From: Chloroflexota bacterium
GTDB lineage: Bacteria > Chloroflexota > Ktedonobacteria > Ktedonobacterales > Ktedonobacteraceae
DNA length: 36,208 nt
Assembly (NCBI GenBank): GCA_902810755.1
Contig: CADDYT010000062.1
Span: 1-36,208, forward strand
Reading direction: 5' to 3'
In this document: one piece after another, positions 7,223-15,264 of the stretch
Layout of the letters: each line of letters opens with the position of its first letter
How positions within the stretch are numbered: the first letter of the stretch is position 1
The notes under the pieces: generated by a model
What the model was told of the DNA's origin: nothing
The model's input: the letters and a program-made list of their open reading frames with translations, nothing else
Databases searched by the model: none
Made by a program: the position numbers and the translations under genes

Positions 7223-7273
7223 GACACCCTCCTCTGCGGGAAGCAATTTCCCACCAATCGCTGACTCAACATC

Positions 7274-7318
7274 GTGGAGGAACGCTCGATCGCGTTCCTC
7301 CACTCGCGGCGGAGTATA
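7274..7318 (-). promoter_or_regulatory. Perfect palindrome beside a -10 box in the NYN/XRE divergent region
   Basis: GTGGAGGAACGC (7274-7285) and GCGTTCCTCCAC (7292-7303) are perfect 12-bp arms around TCGATC. On the minus strand a TATACT box (7318-7313) lies 9 bp upstream, so the palindrome begins at the likely start of transcription of the NYN gene. That is a typical operator position, and the XRE-family protein encoded divergently is the obvious candidate binder. No convincing -35 was found. Confidence 0.6.
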
Positions 7319-7423
7319 GCGCACAGGAAGTCGGCAATTTTGCAACTTTGCAACGCCTGAATGCCTTTACATAAAGCGAGAGCAGCAGCGTCATACAGAT
7401 CAAACCGGGAGCAAGACGAGGGT

Positions 7424-8944
7424 ATGGCAAGAGGCTGGCGCAAGAGAGACTATAACCGGCAGGGCTTCGGTCAGCAGGTCAGAGGATATCGTCTGGCCCT
7501 GCGCTGGTCTCTTGGACAACTCGCGCAACAGAGTGGACTGAACAAGGGAACGTTGCAACACCTTGAAAAGGGTGAAACGCATATACCGCCAGCGAAGCGG
7601 CAGATCATCATCGATGTCCTCACGCAGGCGCTCCAGCAGGCCGGGCAGCCCGTCAACCGGGAAGCGTTCTTGCAAAGGGCAGGTCTTGAGGTCGATGCCA
7701 TCCTCCGCCCATCATCTCCCTCTCAAGAACAATCGGCAACAGACGCACTAGCAGGCGATCAGGAACCGGAACTGCGCCATATGCCGCATGAAGCGGTGGC
7801 AGAGTTACTCAACCGGCAGCACCGCTGGCAACTGGCAGGCACCTTCTGGCTGCTCGCCGCGCGCGAGGCCAGGCAAAGCGGAGACCGGGCAAAATGGAGC
7901 CGATGCACAATACGAGCGGGATTGATGGCGCTCACCGGCAGCCAGTTTGAGATCGCCGAACAGAGATTCAAAGAGGTGATCGAGCAAGCTCAGGCCGGGG
8001 TACCCGCGCCCGCAGCGGTAGAGGCCCATATTCGGCTGGGCTGGCTCTACTACGAACAGGACCGATTTAGCGAGGCGACCCACATGCTGCGCACAGCTGG
8101 CAGATTGTTGCAAAATCTCGCCCGCAAAGAGAACACCGATTCAGAATCGCTGTGTTTCTCCGCACACGGCTCCATCCTTCCCTACGAAGGCCACGAGCTG
8201 ATCGTCGCGCTGGAAGCGACAAGGGCGCACTGGCTGGGAAGAACCTACGTGGACTGGGGCATGCAACAAGACAATCAGGAGATGATTCAGGCAGGTCTGG
8301 CAAAGCTCCAGAAAAACAGGCAGTACGACGGCCAGCTTGGACACTATCCAAACGTAGGATTCGCCCTGCTCCGTCAAATCCCCGCACTGCTTTATCAGGG
8401 GGAAGTAAAGACGAGCGAACGCTACCTGGCGCAAAGTGAAGAACTGCTCGACCGGCAGGGACCAGCTCAAGGGCATCTTGCCCTGCATAAAGGCATGTTC
8501 GCGCTCGAAGAGCAGCCCGAAAAGGCAATGGATATTCTGGAAAACGCCCGCGAAGGCTTCACAGAGCCGATCTTCTATGCACACGGATTATCCGAAACAT
8601 TCAAAGAGATCAGCAGCCTGTATTTGATGGACGACAGGAAAAGCGAGGATGTGCGCGCCCTGGAATATGCCCTGGCGGCAGCCGTCCTCCACCCGTATAG
8701 TCGCAATATAGAACTGCTGCAACTGGCCGCCCGCAGAATGTACTGGCGCATAGGCGAAAACCGCTCCGCGTTTAACAATTTCTGGCAAACGCTGGAAGAG
8801 CGGCTCTGGCGCATGGACGCAGAACCGTTCTCCGACCTGAGATATTTGATGAAGGCTTTCCCTGAGAACGACATATCTTATGTAGAGACTGCCCTGGAGA
8901 AAGCCCGAAATGCGGTACAGGATGAGCTTTCCGGGAAGGGATGA
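7424..8944 (+). CDS. XRE-family HTH protein with TPR-like helical repeats
   Basis: A 506-residue protein. The N-terminal Cro/C1-type HTH (about 13-70: VRGYRLALRWSLGQLAQQSG, then GTLQHLEKGE) is followed by a long all-helical region with TPR-like spacing (RHRWQLAGTFWLLAAREARQ; EQRFKEVIEQAQAG; HIRLGWLYYEQDRFSEATHM). This resembles large XRE-TPR regulators frequent in Ktedonobacteria and Actinobacteria, which may sense a ligand or peptide through the TPR part. ATG at 7424 is used because the HTH begins soon after; the upstream ATG at 7361 has no Shine-Dalgarno sequence. It is divergent from the NYN-E2-E1 series and precedes cas6, so it probably regulates one or both sides. Confidence 0.85.
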   Translation: MARGWRKRDYNRQGFGQQVRGYRLALRWSLGQLAQQSGLNKGTLQHLEKGETHIPPAKRQIIIDVLTQALQQAGQPVNREAFLQRAGLEVDAILRPSSPSQEQSATDALAGDQEPELRHMPHEAVAELLNRQHRWQLAGTFWLLAAREARQSGDRAKWSRCTIRAGLMALTGSQFEIAEQRFKEVIEQAQAGVPAPAAVEAHIRLGWLYYEQDRFSEATHMLRTAGRLLQNLARKENTDSESLCFSAHGSILPYEGHELIVALEATRAHWLGRTYVDWGMQQDNQEMIQAGLAKLQKNRQYDGQLGHYPNVGFALLRQIPALLYQGEVKTSERYLAQSEELLDRQGPAQGHLALHKGMFALEEQPEKAMDILENAREGFTEPIFYAHGLSETFKEISSLYLMDDRKSEDVRALEYALAAAVLHPYSRNIELLQLAARRMYWRIGENRSAFNNFWQTLEERLWRMDAEPFSDLRYLMKAFPENDISYVETALEKARNAVQDELSGKG

Positions 8945-9474
8945 TAAGGCGTGTGTCAGGGCGCAGGCCGACTTCAGAGTTGCGAACATAAGTGTCGCCG
9001 CAGGCCATCCGCAGTGGCCCTAATATACGACGATTGTTTGTGAGACCTGGGAAACCGTCGCGTAGAGTAGGGCCACCCCCATAGGCGTTAACTTAAGGCC
9101 GCCCCAGGCCACCCGCCAGGGGTGGCCCTCCTCTAGACGGACGTATCGTAGGGTTTGTGGAGCCGCCGCCTATAGTAGGGCCACCCCTGGCGGGTGGCCT
9201 GCTTCGCGCTCGCGCGGGCTTAAGTGAACGCCTAAGAGGGCCACCCCTTGCCGGTGGCCTGCCCGGCGCTCGCCCCGGCTTCCGTTAACGCTTCTGGGGC
9301 TGGCCCTACTCTAGACGCCCCCTCCCCCAGCGGCACGAACGCATCGTCTCTCGTAGGGCCACCCCTTGCGGCTGGCCTGCGGCGCGGCTATTGTTGATAA
9401 ATTGTCACGCTCGTTGTACTCTACTCTGATGTGATACCTGGCGGGTGGCCTGCGGCGCGGCTATCGCTGATAAA
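8945..9474. repeat. Dense mosaic of palindromic repeats before cas6
   Basis: This roughly 530-bp non-coding stretch holds several arms of the palindromic family (GGCCACCCGCCAGGGGTGGCC and variants) in both orientations, separated by connector copies containing GGCGTTAACTTAAG or CTTAAGTGAACGCC. Two near-identical direct repeats of about 33 bp (about 9371-9403 and 9441-9474, core TGGCCTGCGGCGCGGCTAT) end it. I see no gene, tRNA or transposase here. The structure resembles bacterial interspersed mosaic elements. Confidence 0.85.
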
Positions 9475-9476
9475 GC

Positions 9477-9505
9477 TTCTCAATACATGGGTTTTGATGT
9501 ATAAT
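9477..9505 (+). promoter_or_regulatory. Likely cas6 promoter
   Basis: TTCTCA (9477-9482) and a perfect TATAAT (9500-9505) are 17 bp apart, 27 bp upstream of the cas6 ATG. The -35 overlaps the end of the palindromic repeat block. cas6 thus appears to have its own promoter, independent of the XRE-TPR gene. Confidence 0.7.
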
Positions 9506-9532
9506 CGTGTGTGTAGAAAGGAAGGTCGAGGT

Positions 9533-10495
9533 ATGGAAAAGCTCTCTATCGGTACGGCGCCCGCGAAATTGTATGCGTTTTTGTTGAAAGTACGCCCGCT
9601 GGAACAGGGGTCGGTGATGCCCTTCTCCGGCGAACTGGTTCACGCGGCCTGGCTGCGCTGGCTGGAAGCAACCGCGCCGGAAGTGGCGCAGTGGCTGCAC
9701 GAGGGCAACAAGCGACGATTGTTCACCTGCTCCAGCCTGCAATTTCCCCTGCCCGCCGCTCGCGTGCGCGAGGCCGAACGCGAGCATCTGTTCCTGCCCG
9801 TCGACCCCGAAAAAACGTATACCGTGCGCATCACGCTGCTGCTCGGCGAACTCTTCCCGCTCTTTCACGAGGCGCTGACAAACTTCCAGCTCCAGAAACA
9901 GGGGGAACAGCCTCCTTTCATGCGCATCGGCAAGCACCTGTTCCTGCTCGAAGAGGTCATCATCGGAGACAACGATACATCGGGCTGGAGCGGCTTCGCC
10001 TCCTTCACGCAACTGGTCGAGCAGGCGCAAAATCGGCGCCTGGGTCGCGTCGAGCCGCTGATACTGGAATTTGACTCGCTGACGACCTTCAGCCGGGGCA
10101 GCCAGCACCAGAAAAGCTACCCCGGTCATCATGCCCGCCTGCCGCTACCGGCATACATCTTTCCAGGGCTGGCGAGACGCTGGCAGGAACTGGCCCCATC
10201 CGAACTGGCCCCTTTCGTGCAGGTACGGCGCATCGAGGAATACTGCGACGATGAGGGCATCATCATCTCCGATTACCACCTCAGAACGCACCAGCTAAAA
10301 TTTACCAATCATCCGCAGACCGGCTTCCTGGGAATGTGCAAGTACCTGCTGCGCGCCCCCGACGAACCGACAACGCCAGAAGCCCCGCTGACCGTCCGCC
10401 AGCAAATCCTCCTGCTCTCCCAACTGGCTTTCTACACCGGCGTCGGCTACAAAACAGCGATGGGCATGGGCCGAACGCGGGTGGTCGAGAAGTAA
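9533..10495 (+). CDS. cas6: CRISPR pre-crRNA endoribonuclease Cas6
   Basis: A 320-residue Cas6. The N-terminal RAMP domain includes FSGELVHAAWLRWLEA, whose histidine is a candidate catalytic residue. The C-terminal glycine-rich loop GVGYKTAMGMGRTR is the Cas6 family hallmark. It cuts repeat RNA below the hairpin, leaving an 8-nt handle; the repeat at 1-37 has precisely that architecture. AAGGAAGG precedes the ATG at 9533; the longer upstream frame is repeat DNA. It is on the opposite strand from cas1-cas2 and 9 kb away, and no effector genes adjoin it, so the interference complex must be elsewhere or absent. Confidence 0.9.
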   Translation: MEKLSIGTAPAKLYAFLLKVRPLEQGSVMPFSGELVHAAWLRWLEATAPEVAQWLHEGNKRRLFTCSSLQFPLPAARVREAEREHLFLPVDPEKTYTVRITLLLGELFPLFHEALTNFQLQKQGEQPPFMRIGKHLFLLEEVIIGDNDTSGWSGFASFTQLVEQAQNRRLGRVEPLILEFDSLTTFSRGSQHQKSYPGHHARLPLPAYIFPGLARRWQELAPSELAPFVQVRRIEEYCDDEGIIISDYHLRTHQLKFTNHPQTGFLGMCKYLLRAPDEPTTPEAPLTVRQQILLLSQLAFYTGVGYKTAMGMGRTRVVEK

Positions 10496-10514
10496 ACTAC
10501 AGCGCAAGCCTTGC

Positions 10515-10687
10515 CGCAGGCCACCCGCCAGAGGTGGCCCTACTATACTACGTTCTTTATCATGCGCATGACCAGCGACCCGAACAGCGCAGGCCACCCG
10601 CCAGAGGTGGCCCTACTATACTACGGGCGTTCGTAGAGCATGGAGAGCCGTCTGGTATAGTAGGGCCACCTCTGGCGGGTGGCCTGC
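10515..10687. repeat. Three palindromic repeat arms after cas6
   Basis: Two direct copies of an arm beginning GCAGGCCACCCGCCAGAGG and ending TACTATACTACG (10515-10551 and 10588-10624) are followed by an inverted copy ending GGCGGGTGGCCTGC (about 10655-10687). The second and third can form a long hairpin that may serve as a cas6 terminator. All share the AG variant in the arm, which suggests local duplication. Confidence 0.85.
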
Positions 10688-10758
10688 GAACGGCACCTGC
10701 CCCGTGATCAACACGCAGAACCTGCACTCAGGTCGGCCTGCGTTATGGCCTATATAGC

Positions 10759-12807
10759 CTACACCCTTGCTCCCTGGCCCTGTACTCTCACTTTCCCCTG
10801 CGCCCGCCCATCTTCCTCGCGCGCTTCCGTCTCGGCCCCCGTCTGCACCTTCATGGCGCTGGAGAGGGTGAGGCCGAGGGCGCTGAGGCAGGCCATGCCG
10901 GTGACGCACATGAGCAGCGCGGCCCAGGGGTGAGAGAAGACGAACATGGCCGTCACTTTGTCGGCGGGCAGGTGGAGCAGGCCAGCGAAGACGAGCAGGC
11001 CGATGGCCTCGTTGCTGCCAACCTGGCCCGGCGGCGTGGGCAGAATGTAGAACATGTTGTAGATGGTGTAGCCGAAAATGGCCGTGCCGAAGGGGACGGG
11101 GTAGCCAATCGTCCAGAAGGCAAGCATCGCAAAGAGGCCATCGAAAATCACGGCGACGCAGGTGAGCAGCATGGCCGGAATGAAGATGCGCGGCTGGCTG
11201 GCCCCCATCAACAGCGAGTCGACGAAGCCGGTGGCGAAACCTTCGACCTTGCTACCGATAGCCCCCGGCAGCAGGCCCGTCATTTTTTGCAGCAAGCCAA
11301 TGGCCGTGTCGCGTTTCCAGGCCGCCAGTAGCACAAAGAAGATCAGCCCGACCAGCAGCCCGCCAACGACAGCCAGCACAATCCATAGCTTGATGTCCAT
11401 CTGGATGTCCAGCAGCGGCACAAGGGCCATGATGAAGAGCGCGGGCATCAGATCCAGCGCCTTGTCCATCGCCACCGTTGGCAACGACCGGCTGATGGGA
11501 ATACCGGCAATGCGTTTGAGCATCAGGCTCTTTGCCACCTCACCCCCGCGTATGGGCAACAGGAAGTTGAGGAAGATGCCGACCAGAAACAACTGGATAG
11601 CCTTGAACGTGCTGACCCTGCCAACCGGGTTCAGAAAGAGCTTCCAGCGCACGCCACGAATGGAAAAGGCCGTCAGAAAAGCCACGCCCGACAGCAGGGC
11701 AAGGATGATGCCGCGCGGCGTCGTCAGGTTCTGCTTCAAGATGCCGACCGTCTCCGGGATATCAACAAACTTCGAGACCAGGTACAGCAAGCCAATGCCA
11801 ACCAGCAGCCCGATTGTGACCCTGACCACCGGCTTGCCGAGAAACGCTTTCCAGGCAGGCACCGGCTGCGCAGGCACGGGCGCGGCCATCGTCGGCGGCA
11901 GCATCTGCCCGAACGGCCTCTCCCCGTACAGGTTGACCACCGGCAGCGGCCCCGTCTGCTGGATACCCCGCGGCCACCAGCCCTCCTCCCCATCCGGCGG
12001 TAAGGGAATATCGCCGCCATCCACGCTGCCCACATCATCGTCTCGCACGCCACCGTCCCCCGCAGCGGCCACGTCCCGTAAGCCATCGGCACCCGCAGCG
12101 GCCACCCCACGCAGGCTGGCCACGTCCCGTAAGCCATCGGCACCCGCAGCGGCCACCCCACGCAGGCCGACCACGTCCCGTAAGCCATCGGCACGCAGGC
12201 CACCCGCCAGGGGTGGCCCTACTATATACGCCCCCCGTTTCCCATCCCCCGCGCCATCGCTCGCCCGTGTATAGTAGGGCCACCCCTGGCGGGTGGCCTG
12301 GGGGGTGGGGCTGACCTGCGCGGTGGGGCTGGCCTGCGCGGTGGGGCTGGCCTGCACCGGGCTGCTATCCTGCTGGGGGCTGCTGGCCTGGGAAGACGGA
12401 TCGCCCTGAGCGGGTATGCTGTTCCGGGGGGCGGTAGGCTGCTCGTCTGGCGACCCGACTGGCATTGCAGAGACGCGCACGACAGGCAGCATACCGCTGA
12501 GACGCATAAGGTGGGCGGTACTTTGCTGCGTGATATCGAGAACGGCAGACATCGTATCGGTCGGTGTCTGTGGAACAGGCAACATGGTGGTGCCGGGTAA
12601 GGAGCGCGGAGGATGTGGCGTGTGCATAATGTTCATCACGGCTGTGGTTTGCATGGCAACATCGACGCCGGGGAGCCAGGCGAGACGGTCGCTGCTGTCT
12701 TCCTTCCACTCCTCGACGGCGGGCTTCGGCGTACAGGGTTCCTGCGCTCGAACGAGCCGTACCGGATGCAGGCGCGGCGGTGAAGCTGGCGGGATAGGAT
12801 GTTGCAT
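10759..12807 (-). CDS. Flippase-like membrane protein (lysylphosphatidylglycerol synthase TM-region family)
   Basis: A 682-residue protein. Residues 1 to about 300 are cytoplasmic, rich in Pro, Ser, Ala and Gln and probably disordered; the rest has 8 or more membrane helices with family motifs (FSIRGVRWKLFL; NFLLPIRGGEVAKSLML; YILPTPPGQVGSNEA). Such UPF0104-like domains occur in MprF and in putative lipid-linked sugar flippases. ATG at 12807 follows GTGAGG; the open frame upstream of it is only a shadow of the next gene. The disordered part encodes short SPTAQ-type repeats, a complete palindromic repeat (12196-12300) and 17-residue tandem repeats (12069-12193). The location after an epimerase and glycosyltransferases suggests transport of an envelope glycolipid. 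Confidence 0.85.
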   Translation of the reverse strand: MQHPIPPASPPRLHPVRLVRAQEPCTPKPAVEEWKEDSSDRLAWLPGVDVAMQTTAVMNIMHTPHPPRSLPGTTMLPVPQTPTDTMSAVLDITQQSTAHLMRLSGMLPVVRVSAMPVGSPDEQPTAPRNSIPAQGDPSSQASSPQQDSSPVQASPTAQASPTAQVSPTPQATRQGWPYYTRASDGAGDGKRGAYIVGPPLAGGLRADGLRDVVGLRGVAAAGADGLRDVASLRGVAAAGADGLRDVAAAGDGGVRDDDVGSVDGGDIPLPPDGEEGWWPRGIQQTGPLPVVNLYGERPFGQMLPPTMAAPVPAQPVPAWKAFLGKPVVRVTIGLLVGIGLLYLVSKFVDIPETVGILKQNLTTPRGIILALLSGVAFLTAFSIRGVRWKLFLNPVGRVSTFKAIQLFLVGIFLNFLLPIRGGEVAKSLMLKRIAGIPISRSLPTVAMDKALDLMPALFIMALVPLLDIQMDIKLWIVLAVVGGLLVGLIFFVLLAAWKRDTAIGLLQKMTGLLPGAIGSKVEGFATGFVDSLLMGASQPRIFIPAMLLTCVAVIFDGLFAMLAFWTIGYPVPFGTAIFGYTIYNMFYILPTPPGQVGSNEAIGLLVFAGLLHLPADKVTAMFVFSHPWAALLMCVTGMACLSALGLTLSSAMKVQTGAETEAREEDGRAQGKVRVQGQGARV
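12069..12193 (-). repeat. 51-bp tandem repeat inside the flippase gene
   Basis: Two full 51-bp units (12069-12119, 12120-12170) and a partial third encode a 17-residue repeat, DGLRDVxxLRGVAAAGA. The period is a multiple of three, so copy number can change without breaking the frame. The unit lies in the disordered cytoplasmic segment. Confidence 0.88.
12196..12300. repeat. Palindromic repeat inside the flippase coding sequence
   Basis: Perfect 31-bp arms (12196-12226 and 12270-12300), beginning CAGGCCACCCGCCAGGGG, enclose a 43-bp loop. The whole element is read in frame as about 35 residues (including AYIVGPPLAGGL) without a stop. Confidence 0.9.
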
Positions 12808-12908
12808 GCAAAACCTCACAGCAAAAAATGTCACTCTTGTATATGAACGTATCAGAATGAAAACTGAGCGTAATTCTGTAGGCGCCGATTGAGCGCGCTG
12901 CAATGCAT

Positions 12909-13892
12909 CTAAAGATATCCATGTTTGCGATACCATGCGGCAGTGCGTTTCATCCCCTCCTCTAAATCGACTGCGGGCGCGAAGCCCAGTTCGCTTCTGG
13001 CGCGGCTGATATCGTAGACGCGGCTGTGCGTGAGAAAGGCCACGCGGCTGCGCGTCAGGGGGGCGCGCTCTCCCTGCATGCCAGGCATGATGGCGAAGAT
13101 GTCCGAGGCCAGGTTGGCGAGCCAGAGCGGGATGCTGCCGCCGGGCAGCGTTTTCCCCTGCGCGCGGGCAATGGCCTCCGCCAGTTCGCGAATGGTCACG
13201 GGCCGCTCCCCGGCGATATTGTAGCTGCGACCGAGCGCCTCCGGCTTTTCGGCACACAACAGGAAAGCCGTTGTCATGTCATCGATGTAGATGGGATGCA
13301 ATAGCGCCTTGCCGCCATCGATGACGCGGAACAGGCCCTTTTTGATCGAGGCGAAGAAGCCGAGCAGGTGCAGATCGCCCGGCCCGTAAACCAGCCCTGG
13401 CCGCGCCACGCTCACCGGCAGCCCATCCTCTTTATATGCCTGCAGCGCGAGCAGTTCGGCTTCCAGCTTGGTGGCCTCGTAGGGATTGGTGGGGGCGAAG
13501 GGCGCGTCTTCCGCCGCAGGCGTCGTACCGGTCGCGCCATGCACGCCCGTCGTGCTGCAATGCACGATGCGCTTGAGCTGGCTCTGCCCTTTGCACGCGG
13601 CCAGCAGGATGCGCGTCCCCTCCACATGTGTCTGTCGATAGAGTTCCGTCGGGACGCTGGGGTGATAGAGCCGCCCGACAAGATGATAGATGACGCTGGC
13701 CCCCTCAACGGCGCGTTCCACCTCCTTCACATCGGCGATCTCGCCCGTGATGATGGTCACGGCCTCGCCAAACTGCTGCCGCGCCTTCTGCTCGTCGCGG
13801 GCCAGCACGCGCACCTCCTCGCCGCGCTTCACCAGTTCCGTGACCAGCGCCGTGCCTAAAAAGCCGGTTGCCCCGGTGACAAGAATAGTCAT
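12909..13892 (-). CDS. NAD(P)-dependent sugar epimerase/dehydratase (SDR family)
   Basis: A 327-residue extended SDR. The N-terminal Rossmann motif is TGATGFLG, the active-site tyrosine and lysine are in NPYEATK, and CSTTGVHG carries the conserved serine/threonine position. The protein ends in the usual substrate-binding domain. It resembles nucleotide-sugar or hopanoid-associated epimerases; the substrate cannot be assigned. The ATG overlaps the TGA of the DUF362 gene (ATGA), so the two are translationally coupled. Confidence 0.88.
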   Translation of the reverse strand: MTILVTGATGFLGTALVTELVKRGEEVRVLARDEQKARQQFGEAVTIITGEIADVKEVERAVEGASVIYHLVGRLYHPSVPTELYRQTHVEGTRILLAACKGQSQLKRIVHCSTTGVHGATGTTPAAEDAPFAPTNPYEATKLEAELLALQAYKEDGLPVSVARPGLVYGPGDLHLLGFFASIKKGLFRVIDGGKALLHPIYIDDMTTAFLLCAEKPEALGRSYNIAGERPVTIRELAEAIARAQGKTLPGGSIPLWLANLASDIFAIMPGMQGERAPLTRSRVAFLTHSRVYDISRARSELGFAPAVDLEEGMKRTAAWYRKHGYL

Positions 13893-15052
13893 GAGCGCGC
13901 TCCTGAATAGCCCTTGACGCTGATGGCCTTCTCCGGGCAGGCCTCGTAGCACAGCAGGCAACGCTGGCAGGCGGCATAGTTGACTTTCAGCGTCTTGAGA
14001 TCAATCACATCGGGCAGAGGGCAGGCTTCGACACAGACGCCGCAGCGCGTGCATTTCTCTTGCTGGATCTGCGGGCGCGTGCCGACGAGTCCTGTGCCGT
14101 AGAGCGTGGTGCAGAAATGCTTGCCGCGCTCCGCCACCCAGGTGTAGGGATAGTCCAACGGATACATTAGCCAGAAAATGAAGCGGTAGAGGGCCTTCTG
14201 CTGCGGCAGGCGAAACTGCTTGATCAGGCCGGGGTCTTCGCCCGCCAGCGTCCAGGACGGCTTGCCCATCTGCTCAAGGGCCAGCCGCAGGTGCGGAATA
14301 TCGCGCGGCTTGACGCCCACCAGCTGGCAGCATAGCAGGTCAACGGCCAGGCTATCGCGTCCGGCGACCAGCACCTGCAAATCGGCCTTATCGCCATACA
14401 GCGGCCCCTCGCCATCCTGCCCCACGCTGCCGTCGATGATCGTCAGATCGGGCTTGAGGCCAAAGTTCATATCCACAATGCTCTGATCGATGCCGAAGGT
14501 ATGCATGGCGCGGCGATCCGGGCGCGGCAAAATACCCATCACATTCTTCATGCCCAGCGTCATCATCGAGACCACGTGCGTCTTCAGCACCGGCAGGTTG
14601 ATGAGCCGCGCCTCTTTCAGAATGCGCGGCACGCGGAAGCGGCGCAGCTTTTTCGCGCTCGCCGGGTGTAGCTCCATCCAGTCCTCCTCGCCGCCCTCCG
14701 GGTCGACGCGCAGGATGCGAATGCCGTTCTCCTCACAGAACTTCTCCACGCCCAGAATGGTGTAGGTGGCCTCGCGGTCGAACTCCGTGCCGGGCGTCTC
14801 GCACAGGATCGGCTCGGCCCCACAGGCGCGCACCTCCTCGGCCACCGCCTTGAGCAGCGCGAAGCTGGTGGTTGAGCCAGTGGACGCATTGCGCCCCGCC
14901 ACAAAATTCGGCTTCAAAATTGCCATCTTCGCCCCCCGCAGGATGGACTCCATGCCCCCCACCTGCGCGATCACGCGGTGCGCCGCCTCCTCCACACCGT
15001 CAAATGTCCGCGTCACCGCGATAGTATCAATGTCTGGCTGTATCGCTACCAT
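13889..15052 (-). CDS. DUF362 protein with two C-terminal 4Fe-4S clusters
   Basis: A 387-residue protein: a DUF362 domain (about 1-280; AILKPNFVAG, NLPVLKTH, MKNVMGILPRPDRR, DGSVGQDGEGP) followed by a bacterial ferredoxin-type segment with CTRCGVCVEACP and CQRCLLCYEACP. The domain is probably an iron-sulfur oxidoreductase of unknown substrate. The ATG follows GGAAGG at rather long spacing. It overlaps the epimerase by 4 nt. A palindromic repeat separates it from the GT39 gene. Confidence 0.88.
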   Translation of the reverse strand: MVAIQPDIDTIAVTRTFDGVEEAAHRVIAQVGGMESILRGAKMAILKPNFVAGRNASTGSTTSFALLKAVAEEVRACGAEPILCETPGTEFDREATYTILGVEKFCEENGIRILRVDPEGGEEDWMELHPASAKKLRRFRVPRILKEARLINLPVLKTHVVSMMTLGMKNVMGILPRPDRRAMHTFGIDQSIVDMNFGLKPDLTIIDGSVGQDGEGPLYGDKADLQVLVAGRDSLAVDLLCCQLVGVKPRDIPHLRLALEQMGKPSWTLAGEDPGLIKQFRLPQQKALYRFIFWLMYPLDYPYTWVAERGKHFCTTLYGTGLVGTRPQIQQEKCTRCGVCVEACPLPDVIDLKTLKVNYAACQRCLLCYEACPEKAISVKGYSGARS

Positions 15053-15142
15053 AGTCTGTCAGTCCTTCCATAGCTGTCGTGTTTTATCTATATATATAAA
15101 TGTATTCGGTTGCTGTTTGTTGGTTCTGTAGCTGCTACGCCA

Positions 15143-15264
15143 CCCCACGCCAGGCCCCCCGCAAGGGGTGGCCCTACTATATACGCTCCCATTCCCCATC
15201 CCCCACATCCGATGGACGTGTCGTGTATAGTAGGGCCACCCCTTGCGGGGGGCCTGGCGTGGGG
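15143..15264. repeat. Palindromic repeat overlapping the 3' end of the GT39 gene
   Basis: Perfect 39-bp arms (15143-15181 and 15226-15264), beginning CCCCACGCCAGGCC, enclose a 44-bp loop. The right arm, the loop and the start of the left arm are the last codons and stop of the GT39 gene; the left arm may also act as its terminator. Confidence 0.92.

Noticed and set aside
9371..9474. Direct repeats before cas6 as attachment sites of an integrated element
   Set aside because: They are part of the dispersed palindromic family, and no integrase or tRNA gene is nearby.
12808..13257. Upstream extension of the flippase gene
   Set aside because: This stretch is the epimerase gene in another frame; ATG at 12807 with GTGAGG is the first plausible start.
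15053..15142. Separate small gene between DUF362 and GT39
   Set aside because: The frames here come from translating the palindromic repeat and recur at other copies.
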